Shown one piece after another: positions 50,177 through 58,941 of a stretch of 64,000 nucleotides of DNA (positions are counted from its first letter, which is position 1; every line of letters begins with the position of its first letter). The DNA lies in contig CACCYL010000002.1 of the NCBI GenBank assembly GCA_902550225.1, positions 20,089-84,088 on the forward strand, in the 5' to 3' direction. Origin of the DNA: an uncultured Alphaproteobacteria bacterium. Lineage in GTDB: Bacteria; Pseudomonadota; Alphaproteobacteria; Methylaequorales; Methylaequoraceae. Both the position numbers and the translations under genes were made by a program. Below the pieces are notes generated by a model. It was not told where the DNA came from. It saw only the letters and a program-made list of their open reading frames with translations, and ran no database searches.

Positions 50177-50971
50177 ATGAACAAATTGAAAAAGTTTAAA
50201 TTTGGAGAAAATTGGTATAGCTTTTCTAAGCTAATAAACAATAAAAAACTAAAATATTCTGTTAATTCACTTCAAAAATTGACAGATATGAAAAGTTTCA
50301 AAAACATGACGTTTCTTGATATAGGTTGTGGTTCTGGTCTTTCATCTTTAGCAGCAATTAATTTAAAATGTAAAAGTTTATTTGCAATAGACGATGATCC
50401 AAAATCAGTTTTAACAACAAAATTAGTTTTAAAAAAATATAAAAAAAAAGCTAAAGTAAAAAAATTAAGCGTTTTTGATTTAAATGAAAAAAATAAATTT
50501 GATATAGTTTACTCTTGGGGTGTCTTGCATCATACAGGATTTATGATTAAAGCCATAAAGAAGACCTGTAAAATGGTCGATAATGATGGTTTGCTAATTA
50601 TTTCTTTGTATAAAAAAACTTATTTGTGTTCCTTTTGGAAAGTTGAAAAATTTATTTATAATAAATCTCCAATCCTTATTCAGAGAATTATAAAAAATGC
50701 TTTTATATTTTTTATCAAATTTGGTTTATTTTTAACAAAAAGAAATTTTAACGATTATGTTAACAATTACGAAAACATGCGAGGTATGAATTTTTATCAT
50801 GATGTTCATGACTGGCTTGGTGGATATCCTTATGAGTCAATATCAGTAAAAGAAACGAAGAGTTTGTTAGAGTCATTGAATTTTAAATTAATAAAATGCT
50901 TTGAGACGAACAGAACGGTAGGGTTATTCGGAGCTAGTTGTGATGAATACGTGTTTAAAAAAAATTACTAA
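50177..50971 (+). CDS. Class I SAM-dependent methyltransferase
   Basis: A 264-residue protein with a Rossmann methyltransferase core in residues about 45-160. Motif I FLDIGCGSGLSSLAA and the acidic end of strand 2 (LFAIDDDPKSV) bind SAM; DIVYSWGVLHHTG is the post-strand 4 motif and DNDGLLIISLYKK strand 5. The C-terminal third contains a hydrophobic helix (IIKNAFIFFIKFGLFL) that may contact lipid or cap the active site, and DWLGGYPYESISVKE near residue 215. The substrate is unknown. It is a single gene with a 135-base upstream gap. Confidence 0.88.
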   Translation: MNKLKKFKFGENWYSFSKLINNKKLKYSVNSLQKLTDMKSFKNMTFLDIGCGSGLSSLAAINLKCKSLFAIDDDPKSVLTTKLVLKKYKKKAKVKKLSVFDLNEKNKFDIVYSWGVLHHTGFMIKAIKKTCKMVDNDGLLIISLYKKTYLCSFWKVEKFIYNKSPILIQRIIKNAFIFFIKFGLFLTKRNFNDYVNNYENMRGMNFYHDVHDWLGGYPYESISVKETKSLLESLNFKLIKCFETNRTVGLFGASCDEYVFKKNY

Positions 50972-51027
50972 TTTCATTTCTTAAAATAACATTTGAAAAA
51001 ATAATTCATTTTACGTAGTGTTTAATT

Positions 51028-51324
51028 ATGAAAAATTTAATTATAACTTCACTTTTATTTCTAGGGCTTACTTCCTGTTCAAGTATCGATAACAAAACAA
51101 TTGGCAATACGCTAGGTGCAGCTGCAGGTGGAGTGATTGGTGCTCAATTTGGAGCTGGAACTGGCAAATTATTCATGACAGCTATTGGTGCTGGTGTAGG
51201 AGCTTTAGTTGGTGGTGAAATTGCAGATGAATTGTCTGTAGACAAAGTCAAAAAGAAATGTGAAGAGTTGGGCTTTGAAGAAAAAACTCCAGAGTTTAAA
51301 AATTGTCTAAATAAACTTAAATAA
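51028..51324 (+). CDS. Glycine-zipper lipoprotein
   Basis: A 98-residue lipoprotein (lipobox LTSCSS). The centre is a glycine-zipper hairpin (LGAAAGGVIGAQFGAGTG and AIGAGVGALVGGEIAD), which typically inserts in or spans the outer membrane. The C-terminal helix carries KKCEELGFEEKTPEFKNCLN, a Cys-x(n)-Gly-Phe...Cys motif I have seen repeated in alphaproteobacterial envelope proteins. Similar to the 17-kDa antigen/SlyB group. Role probably structural in the envelope. Confidence 0.8.
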   Translation: MKNLIITSLLFLGLTSCSSIDNKTIGNTLGAAAGGVIGAQFGAGTGKLFMTAIGAGVGALVGGEIADELSVDKVKKKCEELGFEEKTPEFKNCLNKLK

Positions 51325-51500
51325 GAGCATACTAAAATAATCAAAAATTAGAGGCTCTTTGATCTTTATGCTAAATGTAGTTAATAGGCAAGGGAAAAGT
51401 TTTCTGTTATGCTCCTGTGTCTTTTTTTTGTAAATATTTCATTAGATAAATATCTTATCATTGCTTGAGTTTTATAATTTATATTCACATATAAATAAAT

Positions 51501-52124
51501 GTGAAAAAATTCCTTTCATCTCTTGTTATGACAACGCTTATTTCGTCATGTGCAGTAGAAAAAAAGAAACTTACAGAAAATGTTGGTAAATATGTTCCAC
51601 CAAATATTGATGATACTAATTTTAAAAATTCAGTAATTACTAATAAAAATTTTGACGAAACTTGGACCTCTTTAATTAATTTTGTAAATGATTCTTTTTT
51701 TAAAATCGAAAAATTAGAGAAAAACTCTGGATTGTTAACGTTATCATTTGGTTCAAGAGAACCTGAAAACTTTATAGATTGTGGTGATTTTGAATATACT
51801 CTTTTTTTTACTGGTGAAAAATTTAAAGGCTCTTATATTGATTATGCTAAAAGTGGCTTACTGGCAGTACTTGCAGCAAAAATGTATGTTAATATACGAG
51901 AAATTGATAATGAATCTACAAAAATAAGTGTTAACACAAATTATACGTTCTCAACACAACATGCACTTGGTTATTATGACCCTAAACTAAACCAAACTTA
52001 TAGTTTTGTATCAGGAGGCTATCAAACAATAAATGTTATCAACCCTATTAAAGGAAGCATTCCAACACGAACTTGTAAATCAACTAACTTTGCAGAAAAT
52101 GCAATTTTTAATGTAACTAAGTAA
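51501..52124 (+). CDS. Putative lipoprotein, function unknown
   Basis: A 207-residue protein with a lipoprotein signal (LSSLVMTTLISSCAVEK). After a short linker the mature protein resembles the BamC-like or DUF3576-like pattern of outer-membrane-associated lipoproteins: a helix (FDETWTSLINFVNDSFF) followed by strands (KNSGLLTLSFGSREP, TKISVNTNYTFSTQ). Two cysteines (IDCGDF, RTCKS) may pair. Start is GTG 51501; the ATG two bases earlier hits a stop immediately. A role in envelope assembly is only a guess. Confidence 0.6.
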   Translation: MKKFLSSLVMTTLISSCAVEKKKLTENVGKYVPPNIDDTNFKNSVITNKNFDETWTSLINFVNDSFFKIEKLEKNSGLLTLSFGSREPENFIDCGDFEYTLFFTGEKFKGSYIDYAKSGLLAVLAAKMYVNIREIDNESTKISVNTNYTFSTQHALGYYDPKLNQTYSFVSGGYQTINVINPIKGSIPTRTCKSTNFAENAIFNVTK

Positions 52125-52134
52125 GGTTTCTTTG

Positions 52135-52338
52135 CTACTTTTTAAAGAACATTGATATTAAACTTACAACTACACTCACAACGATACAGGTAACTATTGG
52201 AAAATAAAAAGAAGAGTTTTCTTTTTTAATAACAATATCACCCGGCAATCTACCCAGTCCAATGTCCTTTAAAAAGGGAAATAATAACCCTAAAAGAATA
52301 AATAAAACTCCTATGATAATAAGTGCCTTTTGTATCAC
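52135..52338 (-). CDS. DUF2905 family membrane protein
   Basis: A 67-residue protein with two membrane helices (IIIGVLFILLGLLFPFL and FPIVTCIVVSVVVSLISMFF) separated by the family's hallmark GLGRLPGDIVIKKENSSFYF. DUF2905 proteins are widespread in bacteria and have no assigned function. It converges with the lipoprotein gene, 10 bases apart, with no visible terminator between. Confidence 0.88.
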   Translation of the reverse strand: MIQKALIIIGVLFILLGLLFPFLKDIGLGRLPGDIVIKKENSSFYFPIVTCIVVSVVVSLISMFFKK

Positions 52339-52443
52339 AATTTAATCTTATAAGATAAATTTAAACAATCAAATATTTATCAATCTTTTACATTTTTTCA
52401 ATTATTATCAACATTTAAGAGTTCTGAATGAAAACAAAATTGA

Positions 52444-52471
52444 TTCACTAATAATCATTTTTAATAGTGAA
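52444..52471 (-). terminator. Weak stem-loop after the 82-aa membrane protein gene
   Basis: TTCACTA (52444-52450) pairs with TAGTGAA (52465-52471). On the minus strand it is followed by an A+T-rich stretch with T runs, consistent with a weak terminator just downstream of the stop at 52478. Confidence 0.35.
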
Positions 52472-52477
52472 ATATTC

Positions 52478-52726
52478 TTAAACTGAATTATCATCCTTAG
52501 GTGATGATGGAAGTTCTTTTTCCCATTTAAATTCTTCAATATATTCTTCCATCTCTTGAAAGATATTTTGAATCTCATTGTAACCATCGCCAATTAATCC
52601 TATAAACTGAAAGATAGGAATCAAAAACATTATAATGATGTAAATAATTGCCAAACCAATGGGAATGAATATGAGTTTAAACATATTTCGTTCAAACCAT
52701 TTAAATATTTTATGGATGTCTTTCAT
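52478..52726 (-). CDS. Small single-pass membrane protein
   Basis: An 82-residue protein: a basic/aromatic N-terminus (KIFKWFERNMFK), one or two closely spaced hydrophobic helices (LIFIPIGLAIIYIIIMFLI and PIFQFIGLIG), and an acidic tail (IFQEMEEYIEEFKWEKEL). It resembles small membrane anchors but no family is recognised. The reverse frame at 52408-52593 overlapping it is a shadow. Confidence 0.5.
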   Translation of the reverse strand: MKDIHKIFKWFERNMFKLIFIPIGLAIIYIIIMFLIPIFQFIGLIGDGYNEIQNIFQEMEEYIEEFKWEKELPSSPKDDNSV

Positions 52727-52788
52727 AATATTAACTTGTTCCTAATAGTGTTGAATTTTAGAATAGTTGCTTGAGGTGAGTAATATAA

Positions 52789-52810
52789 AGTGTAGCCTCA
52801 GTGTAGCCCA
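52789..52810. repeat. Tandem 11-base direct repeat AGTGTAGCC(T/C)(C/A) near tRNA-Thr
   Basis: AGTGTAGCCTC is followed immediately by AGTGTAGCCCA. The period is one helical turn and the pair lies 43 bases from the 3' end of tRNA-Thr. TGTAGCC direct repeats can be integrase arm sites, but no integrase gene is present. Confidence 0.45.
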
Positions 52811-52852
52811 CACCAATAATTTATAAGCAACTTTTCGGAAACCCTTGGTGAG

Positions 52853-52928
52853 TGGTGCCGCTTGAGAGATTTGAACTCCCGACCCACTGATTACAAATCA
52901 GTTGCTCTACCAACTGAGCTAAAGCGGC
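52853..52928 (-). tRNA. tRNA-Thr (anticodon TGT)
   Basis: 76 bases with encoded CCA. Acceptor GCCGCTT/AAGCGGC is perfect, D arm GCTC/GAGC, anticodon stem ACTGA/TCAGT with loop TTTGTAA (anticodon TGT), T stem GGGAG/CTCTC-type with loop TTCAAAT. Confidence 0.97.
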
Positions 52929-52968
52929 ATTTAAAATCAAATTACATAAAAATTATTATTTTTTCAAC

Positions 52969-53208
52969 CTAATTTTGTGGAGGCTCAAATGGTAGTTCGT
53001 CTTCAACATTGTTCTCATTATTCTCCATATTTTCAATATTATTTGGGTTGGAAAATGAACTAGGTGTGCACTGCTTCATTACAACTTGAGCAAAAAGAGA
53101 TTCTTTACATTTGACCCATGGTGGTGCTTCTCTATTCCTTCCAAACCAAAATGAACTAATCATTAGAATTAGAATTAAAACTGAGATTATCCACATACTT
53201 CTAGACAT
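52969..53208 (-). CDS. Small single-pass membrane protein, Cys-containing
   Basis: A 79-residue protein: N-terminal helix (MWIISVLILILMISSFWFG), then APPWVKCKESLFAQVVMKQCTPSS (key residues: PPW, two Cys 15 apart) and an acidic Asn/Glu-rich tail ending PFEPPQN. The exposed PPWVKC segment looks conserved. It is 2 bases downstream of panD on the same strand and probably cotranscribed. No function known. Confidence 0.55.
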   Translation of the reverse strand: MSRSMWIISVLILILMISSFWFGRNREAPPWVKCKESLFAQVVMKQCTPSSFSNPNNIENMENNENNVEDELPFEPPQN

Positions 53209-53210
53209 AA

Positions 53211-53609
53211 TTATATTGAAACCACGTTGTTACGTTGAACAGGAATTGAAGATTTGATTTTATCAATGATATTAGAATCATTTTTGAAATAAATAAGTTT
53301 TGGAGTGTGTTTTTTAATATCTTTTTTATTTATCTCTGCATATGTGCAGATTATAACTTTATCATTTTTGTTACCTTTAAAGGCGGCGGCTCCATTGAGT
53401 GTGATTATGCCGCTCCCGCTCTCAGCTTTGATTGCATAAGTAGTGAATCTCTCCCCATTTACTAAATTATAAATATGAATCATTTCATACTCTGAAATTT
53501 CAGCAGCGTTTAACAATTCACAATCAATTGCACATGAACCTTCGTAGTCAAGGTGAGTATTTGTAATTGTTGCTCTGTGAAGCTTTGATTTTAAAACGCT
53601 AATTTTCAT
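53211..53609 (-). CDS. panD: Aspartate 1-decarboxylase PanD
   Basis: Makes beta-alanine from aspartate for pantothenate and CoA. The 132-residue pro-enzyme has the self-cleavage site DYEGSCAID (Gly24-Ser25 gives the pyruvoyl group), the N-terminal KSKLHRATIT, VNGERFTTYAI with the catalytic Tyr, and SGIITLNGAAA. I use ATG 53609 (MKISVLKSK), which gives the standard N-terminus; an upstream ATG at 53627 would add six residues. Only one pantothenate gene is seen here, so the rest of the pathway is elsewhere. Confidence 0.95.
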   Translation of the reverse strand: MKISVLKSKLHRATITNTHLDYEGSCAIDCELLNAAEISEYEMIHIYNLVNGERFTTYAIKAESGSGIITLNGAAAFKGNKNDKVIICTYAEINKKDIKKHTPKLIYFKNDSNIIDKIKSSIPVQRNNVVSI

Positions 53610-53673
53610 AAATGTAACTAAAAACATAATGATGATGGATAATCAACAAAAAATATAATATAATATACTGTTT

Positions 53674-55491
53674 ATGAAATTAAGAAGATGGCAACAAAAA
53701 GTAATTGATGAATTTCCTGAAATTACAAAAAATTACAAGAAGTTTATCTTAAAAGCTCCAACAGGAGCTGGTAAGACTGTTTTAGCAAGTGAGATAATCA
53801 ATAGATTTTATAAAAATAAAAAAATAGTTGTCCTTTGTCATAGATTAGTTTTATTAGAACAACTTGAAAAAGGGTTATCTACCGATCACAAAGTTAAAAA
53901 ACTTGGTCTATCCGAAGAGGGAACTCCATTTGAGAATTATGACGTTTTAATCTCAACTAATTTAAGATCCAGAGATTTTCTTCAAAATGCAATTAAACAT
54001 TGTGATCTACTCATTATTGACGAGGCACATAGAGTTTCACCTAACGGACAAGCTTATAGGGAATTACTTGATCAATTTGACAAAGAATCTGCAGAACAAT
54101 CTAAACTTCTTGGCCTAACTGCCTCTCCAGAAAGAAGAACAGGTGATCAAAAAGATCAATTAGGTTTAGCATTTGATGCAATAATAGATTGTGCTGACAT
54201 TGAGGAGTTAATCAAAGAAGGGGTTCTTGTCCCTGCTGATTATCGCTCGTTTTTTATTCACGATTTAGAGCTCGATAATATGGATATTTCCACAGGCGAT
54301 TTTCCAATAGAACAATTGTCTAATGCCATTATCAAGTCGTCAATGATTGAGTATGCTATAAATATATATCTTGGAGAAACAAAAAAAATGAAAGACAAAC
54401 CTATTTCCGCATGGTTTTGTCCAGATATTTTAGTTGCTGAGGAAACCAAAAAGCAGGTAGCAAATAAAAATCTCAATGTTGAGTTAATAACAGCTAAAAC
54501 TCCAATTAAAGAAAGATTAGAGATACTTAAAAAGCATGAGGTTGGTGATCTTGAGTGTTTGATTTCTGTAGGAGTTCTATCTGAAGGGTGGGATAATCCA
54601 AATTGTAATATTATTGTTCATCTAAGGCCAACTTTATCAAAAGTATTTTGGGGACAATCAGTTGGACGTGGTTTAAGATCGGCTAAGGGTAAGACTAAAT
54701 GTTTGGTTATAGATGTAAGTTCAAATTTCACAACCTTTGGGCCTGTTGAACAACTCAAGTGGAAACTAATGAATCATAGAAAATCTTACTTGGAATTTAA
54801 AAATAGATTTAATTGGGTAAGTAAACAGCAATTTGTAAAAGACAGAGATTACACTTATTTACTTTGTGAAGGACCTAGTGTCACTGGGAAAAGATGTTCA
54901 CTTGTATACAAAAAAAAGCAACTTTCAGACGAGGCATGTCCGATATGTAAGTCTTATGCGTCAACAGATCTTTATAAAGATAATAAGATTGAAAAACCTA
55001 AAAATGATAACAGTCTTCACAAAATCTTTTTCGAAAAAGTACCTAAAATTTTTAAGGATATGAATCAAAATATATGGCAAAATATGGAATCTACAGCCTG
55101 GCGAGACGCTAATATTTATGAAAAATTATTCCTAACATTTTGTTTGGCTTTTGACTTTGTATCAGGCGAAATGACTAATTCTGAACATGAGTTCTGGAAC
55201 TTGACGTTGGATGCTGAAAAAAAAATACGAGAGTTTTTATTTGAAAGAGAAATTACTATTCCACAGCAGGAAGAGTTTATATTTACGACATTAGCAGACG
55301 GGTTAAGTAAAGGTAGAGTGATTAGACCAGTTCAAACCAATTATGGTATTGCTTTATGTGGTGAAAATTTTGTTAAAAACTCAAGTGATGAAAATGAAAG
55401 AAAATTTCAAAAAGCTTTACAAGTAATTGAAAGAATAGCCGCGATGGGTGTAACTAATACGGAGGAATTGCCGTACTATAAGATAAATTAA
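53674..55491 (+). CDS. DEAH-box SF2 helicase with C-terminal Cys motif
   Basis: A 605-residue helicase/translocase resembling the type III restriction/UvrB-like group. Motifs: LRRWQQKVID (Q-motif-like), KAPTGAGKTVLA (Walker A), LLIIDEAHRVSP (DEAH), LGLTASPERR (motif III), LISVGVLSEGWDNP (motif V) and WGQSVGRGLRSAKGKTK (motif VI). Residues about 400-430 carry CEG...KRC...ACPIC, a probable zinc site, and the last third is a helical domain. No nuclease or methylase lies next to it, so it is not an obvious restriction subunit. Role in DNA or RNA processing unknown. Confidence 0.88.
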   Translation: MKLRRWQQKVIDEFPEITKNYKKFILKAPTGAGKTVLASEIINRFYKNKKIVVLCHRLVLLEQLEKGLSTDHKVKKLGLSEEGTPFENYDVLISTNLRSRDFLQNAIKHCDLLIIDEAHRVSPNGQAYRELLDQFDKESAEQSKLLGLTASPERRTGDQKDQLGLAFDAIIDCADIEELIKEGVLVPADYRSFFIHDLELDNMDISTGDFPIEQLSNAIIKSSMIEYAINIYLGETKKMKDKPISAWFCPDILVAEETKKQVANKNLNVELITAKTPIKERLEILKKHEVGDLECLISVGVLSEGWDNPNCNIIVHLRPTLSKVFWGQSVGRGLRSAKGKTKCLVIDVSSNFTTFGPVEQLKWKLMNHRKSYLEFKNRFNWVSKQQFVKDRDYTYLLCEGPSVTGKRCSLVYKKKQLSDEACPICKSYASTDLYKDNKIEKPKNDNSLHKIFFEKVPKIFKDMNQNIWQNMESTAWRDANIYEKLFLTFCLAFDFVSGEMTNSEHEFWNLTLDAEKKIREFLFEREITIPQQEEFIFTTLADGLSKGRVIRPVQTNYGIALCGENFVKNSSDENERKFQKALQVIERIAAMGVTNTEELPYYKIN

Positions 55492-55496
55492 TAATA

Positions 55497-55787
55497 TTAG
55501 TTAGGTTCGTAAATACAAATTAAAGTAAAGCCGCTACCTCGTTTATGGATGATTTTAACTTCATCTTTTGTAATTATTGTGTGCTCAAGATTACATAACT
55601 TTACGATTAACTCTTCTTCTCTTACTTTTATGTCAAAATAAAGAAGTAGTTTATCACCTTTATCACATATTTTTAATTTTTCCTGAATTTCATTTTCTGA
55701 TTTAATAATTGGTGGTTTGCAAATCTTTTTTGCTATACTCACGTTTGATGTAAGTAAAATAAAGGAAATGATAAAAATCTTTTGCAT
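55497..55787 (-). CDS. Small secreted hypothetical protein
   Basis: A 96-residue protein with a signal peptide (IFIISFILLTSNVSIA). Four cysteines occur in the mature part (KKICKPP, LKICDKG, VKLCNLE, TLICIYE), suggesting two disulfides, with a beta-rich core (DKLLLYFDIKV). It begins at the last base of the acetolactate-synthase-like gene and is probably cotranscribed with it. Several other genes here have the same small, secreted, four-Cys plan, for example 41856-42203, but they are not obviously homologous. Confidence 0.6.
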   Translation of the reverse strand: MQKIFIISFILLTSNVSIAKKICKPPIIKSENEIQEKLKICDKGDKLLLYFDIKVREEELIVKLCNLEHTIITKDEVKIIHKRGSGFTLICIYEPN

Positions 55788-57457
55788 TAGATTGTTGCAG
55801 AAACCTTACCCAAATGTTTTGTTAGTTTCATATTTTCACCATAGTCGACAGGGACACCAATTATTGCAGGACCATTCTGTTTAAATGCTTCATTGAGTGC
55901 TGGAATAAATTGATCTGCAGAGTGCACCTGTTTTCCCCACATACCGAAAGATTTGGCTAATTCAAGAAAATTTGGATTGTCAAATTTTAAATCAGAATGT
56001 TCACCTTTAAATTGAACTTGTTGTTTCCATTTTATTAAACCATATTCACCGTCTAACCAAACAACAGCAACAATATTTATTTTCTTTCTAACAGCAGTTT
56101 CTAAATCTTGCACGTTCATAAGGAATCCAGCATCACCATTTACTGAAAGTACTTTTTTGTCTGGAAATGCCATTTTTGCTCCAATTGAACCGGGAAGAGC
56201 AAAACCCATTGTACAAAATCCATTGGAGATAAGACACGTATTTGGATTGACACAATTATACTCTCTTGCAACCCACATCTTATGAGCCCCAACGTCTGAA
56301 AGGATAATATCATCTTCTCCGAGTACTTTCTTTATGTCTGCTAAGACTCTCTGTGGTTTCATTGGAAATGAGTTATCTTCATTATTTTTATCTAAATGAT
56401 TTAACATTTTTGATCTTAATTTTTTTCTTGAATCAATGTTGAATAATGGCAATTGACTTCTAGAAACTTTATTTATTAAAGCTAAATTTAGTTGATAGAG
56501 AGCACCTGCTAAATCTGCAATAATTTCAACATTAGGGAGATAGTCTCTGTCTACTTCTGCAGGAGTATAGTCAATGTGAATAATCTTCTTTTCTCTCCCT
56601 TCAATTCTATTCCAAGCTGATGGGGAATATTCAACTAAATCGTAACCTACGGCAATTACTAAATCTGACTCATCAATTGCCAAATTATTGTAATCACCAC
56701 TTCCAAGTCCAATAGTAAATAGAGAATGTTTATCTTTAAAAGAAACTGATCCTTTGCCCATAAAAGTATTGATTACTCCGATTCCTAAATTCTCTACTAG
56801 CACCCTAAGTCTGTTAGAGGCTCTTTTTCGTATTGTTCCGTTTCCAGCAAGGATGATTGGATTTTTTGCATCCAAAATAAGATTAAGCGCCATCTCGATT
56901 GCCCTATTATCAGCTGCTGGTCTTCTTATCAAAGTTGGTTTAATTGGTGTATCTTTTATTTCTTCTTTTGCAATATCCTCTGGAAATTCAACAACGGTAA
57001 CACCTGGTTTTTCAGTTTCAGCTACCTTAAAGGCTTTTCTTACTACTTCAGTTATATTTTTTGGGGATAAAATAGTTTGCGCCCATTTTGATATTGGGTG
57101 AACCATGCTTATTGAATCCATAATTTGGTGACTTTCTTTGTGAAGTCTATTTGTAGATCCTTGTCCAATTATTGCTACTACTGGGGATCTATCCATGTTA
57201 GCATCCGCTAATCCTGTCATAAGGTTAGTCACGCCAGGACCTAGTGTAGATAAACAAACTCCCGCTTTACCAGTTAATCTACCGTATGCATCAGCCATAA
57301 AAGCAGCTGCTTGCTCGTGTCTACATAAAATAAATTCTATTTTTTTACTTTGTTTTAAGGAAATCATAAAATCAGCATTTTCTTCTCCGGGAACTCCGAA
57401 TATCCGAGTAACCCCTTCCTCTTCAAGACATTTTACAAATAAGTCTGATGCTTTCAT
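55787..57457 (-). CDS. ThDP-dependent acetolactate synthase large-subunit-like enzyme
   Basis: A 556-residue ThDP enzyme. The catalytic Glu sits in LCRHEQAAAFMADAYGR, the PP-domain GDG-like motif reads VNGDAGFLMNVQDLETA, and STLGPGVTNLMTGLADA is typical of acetolactate synthases. No small regulatory subunit is encoded next to it. Instead it is paired with an aldehyde dehydrogenase, an arrangement I recall from other alphaproteobacteria, where it may act on a 2-oxo acid or aldehyde rather than in branched-chain synthesis. It is 20 bases downstream of that dehydrogenase on the same strand. Confidence 0.85.
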   Translation of the reverse strand: MKASDLFVKCLEEEGVTRIFGVPGEENADFMISLKQSKKIEFILCRHEQAAAFMADAYGRLTGKAGVCLSTLGPGVTNLMTGLADANMDRSPVVAIIGQGSTNRLHKESHQIMDSISMVHPISKWAQTILSPKNITEVVRKAFKVAETEKPGVTVVEFPEDIAKEEIKDTPIKPTLIRRPAADNRAIEMALNLILDAKNPIILAGNGTIRKRASNRLRVLVENLGIGVINTFMGKGSVSFKDKHSLFTIGLGSGDYNNLAIDESDLVIAVGYDLVEYSPSAWNRIEGREKKIIHIDYTPAEVDRDYLPNVEIIADLAGALYQLNLALINKVSRSQLPLFNIDSRKKLRSKMLNHLDKNNEDNSFPMKPQRVLADIKKVLGEDDIILSDVGAHKMWVAREYNCVNPNTCLISNGFCTMGFALPGSIGAKMAFPDKKVLSVNGDAGFLMNVQDLETAVRKKINIVAVVWLDGEYGLIKWKQQVQFKGEHSDLKFDNPNFLELAKSFGMWGKQVHSADQFIPALNEAFKQNGPAIIGVPVDYGENMKLTKHLGKVSATI

Positions 57458-57477
57458 TTTTTTCTCCTTTGCAAATC

Positions 57478-58857
57478 TTATTTTCTTAAAACTAACATTT
57501 TATCTATTTGCATGTCATGCATAGAATATTTTATACCACCGGTTCCATGTCCGGAGTTTTTAAGACCAGCGAACGGCATCCAATCCACTCTAAATGCTGT
57601 ATGGTCGTTATGAAAAACTGAAGATGCGTTTATTTTTGCGTAGAATTGTAAAAGTTCATTTATTTGATTTGTAAAGATTGACGTTTGGAATGACACATTT
57701 ACAGAATTTGCATCATCAATCGCTTTTTCTAAATCATCATATTCATTTATTGTTACAACTGGACCAAATATTTCAAACTGAGAAATTTTATCTTCCTTTT
57801 TTGGGTTTAAAATTATTGTTTTGTCATAAGTACATTCTGATAAAACCTTACCTCCTAAAATTAACTTTGATCCGTTTTTTAAAGATTCACTTACCCACTG
57901 GTCAACTCGTTTAATTTCAGAGTTCCTGATTAAGGGACCTACTACGGTTTTCTTATCCATAGGATCCCCCAAATTCACTTTTTTAACTTCTTCTTTAAAT
58001 TTGTCTATGAAACTATCCGATACGTTCTTACTTAAATATATTCTTTGAACTGACACGCAAACTTGACCAGCATGATAAAAACCTCCTCTTGCAATACTTT
58101 TTGCACATAAATCTAGATCGCTATTTTTTGTGATAAAGGTGGGTGCCATTCCTCCATGCTCAAGAGAACAACGTGTTCCAGGTGCTAATTTAGAACGTAG
58201 GAACCATCCAACTTTACTTGAACCAATAAATGAAAAAAAATCTATTCTTTCGTCTGAAACTAACTTTGTAGCTAACTCCAAATTTTCAGGCATTACAAAG
58301 AGACATCTATTTTTTGGTAAACCAGCTTCATAGAGCATTTCAACAATTTTAAGACAAGAAAGTGGGGTATCTTCTGCAGGTTTAACAATTACGGGACAAC
58401 CTACGGCTATTGCTGGAATTACTTGATGAATAATTAAATTAAATGGATGGTTAAATGCACTTATCGCAAGTACTACACCAATTGGTTCTTTTTGCGTAAA
58501 TGCAATTCTATTTGAAGAAGCCTCGTTAATATTCATGGGAATAACCGAACCACTCTCTGATTTTAAAACTTCTATGCATGATTCAACACCCTCAGCACCT
58601 CTTTTAATTTCAATTATTGAGTCGGTAATTGGCTTGCCACCCTCAGATGTTGCAAGTTCTGCTAAACTTTGGGTATTTTCTTGTATAATTTTAATTAAAG
58701 ATTTTAAAACATTAATTCGTTCTTTGGGGGGAAAGTCTTCACCTTTATGAACAGAAATTCTGCATGCTTCTTGAACAATATTCTCAATTTCTGAAGAGTT
58801 ATGAGTTTTAACTGTTCCAACAGTTTCGTTGTTCCAAGGAGATTTAACTTCAAGCAT
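57478..58857 (-). CDS. NAD(P)-dependent aldehyde dehydrogenase
   Basis: A 459-residue member of the ALDH superfamily. Catalytic Cys is in HAGQVCVSVQR, the general-base Glu in SLEHGGMAPTF, and the cofactor Rossmann region includes ISAFNHPFNLI, KPAEDTPLS and FIGSSKVG. The C-terminal FEIFGPVVTI motif is complete. Similarity to glyceraldehyde-3-phosphate/lactaldehyde-type ALDHs is suggested by the short length. It is the first gene of a two- or three-gene operon with the ThDP enzyme. Substrate unknown. Confidence 0.93.
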   Translation of the reverse strand: MLEVKSPWNNETVGTVKTHNSSEIENIVQEACRISVHKGEDFPPKERINVLKSLIKIIQENTQSLAELATSEGGKPITDSIIEIKRGAEGVESCIEVLKSESGSVIPMNINEASSNRIAFTQKEPIGVVLAISAFNHPFNLIIHQVIPAIAVGCPVIVKPAEDTPLSCLKIVEMLYEAGLPKNRCLFVMPENLELATKLVSDERIDFFSFIGSSKVGWFLRSKLAPGTRCSLEHGGMAPTFITKNSDLDLCAKSIARGGFYHAGQVCVSVQRIYLSKNVSDSFIDKFKEEVKKVNLGDPMDKKTVVGPLIRNSEIKRVDQWVSESLKNGSKLILGGKVLSECTYDKTIILNPKKEDKISQFEIFGPVVTINEYDDLEKAIDDANSVNVSFQTSIFTNQINELLQFYAKINASSVFHNDHTAFRVDWMPFAGLKNSGHGTGGIKYSMHDMQIDKMLVLRK

Positions 58858-58941
58858 AGTTATTTATTATTTACTTTATGAAAAATTTAATTTTATAATA
58901 GACATTGTTAATTACAACAAAATATTGAACAGGATTAATAA

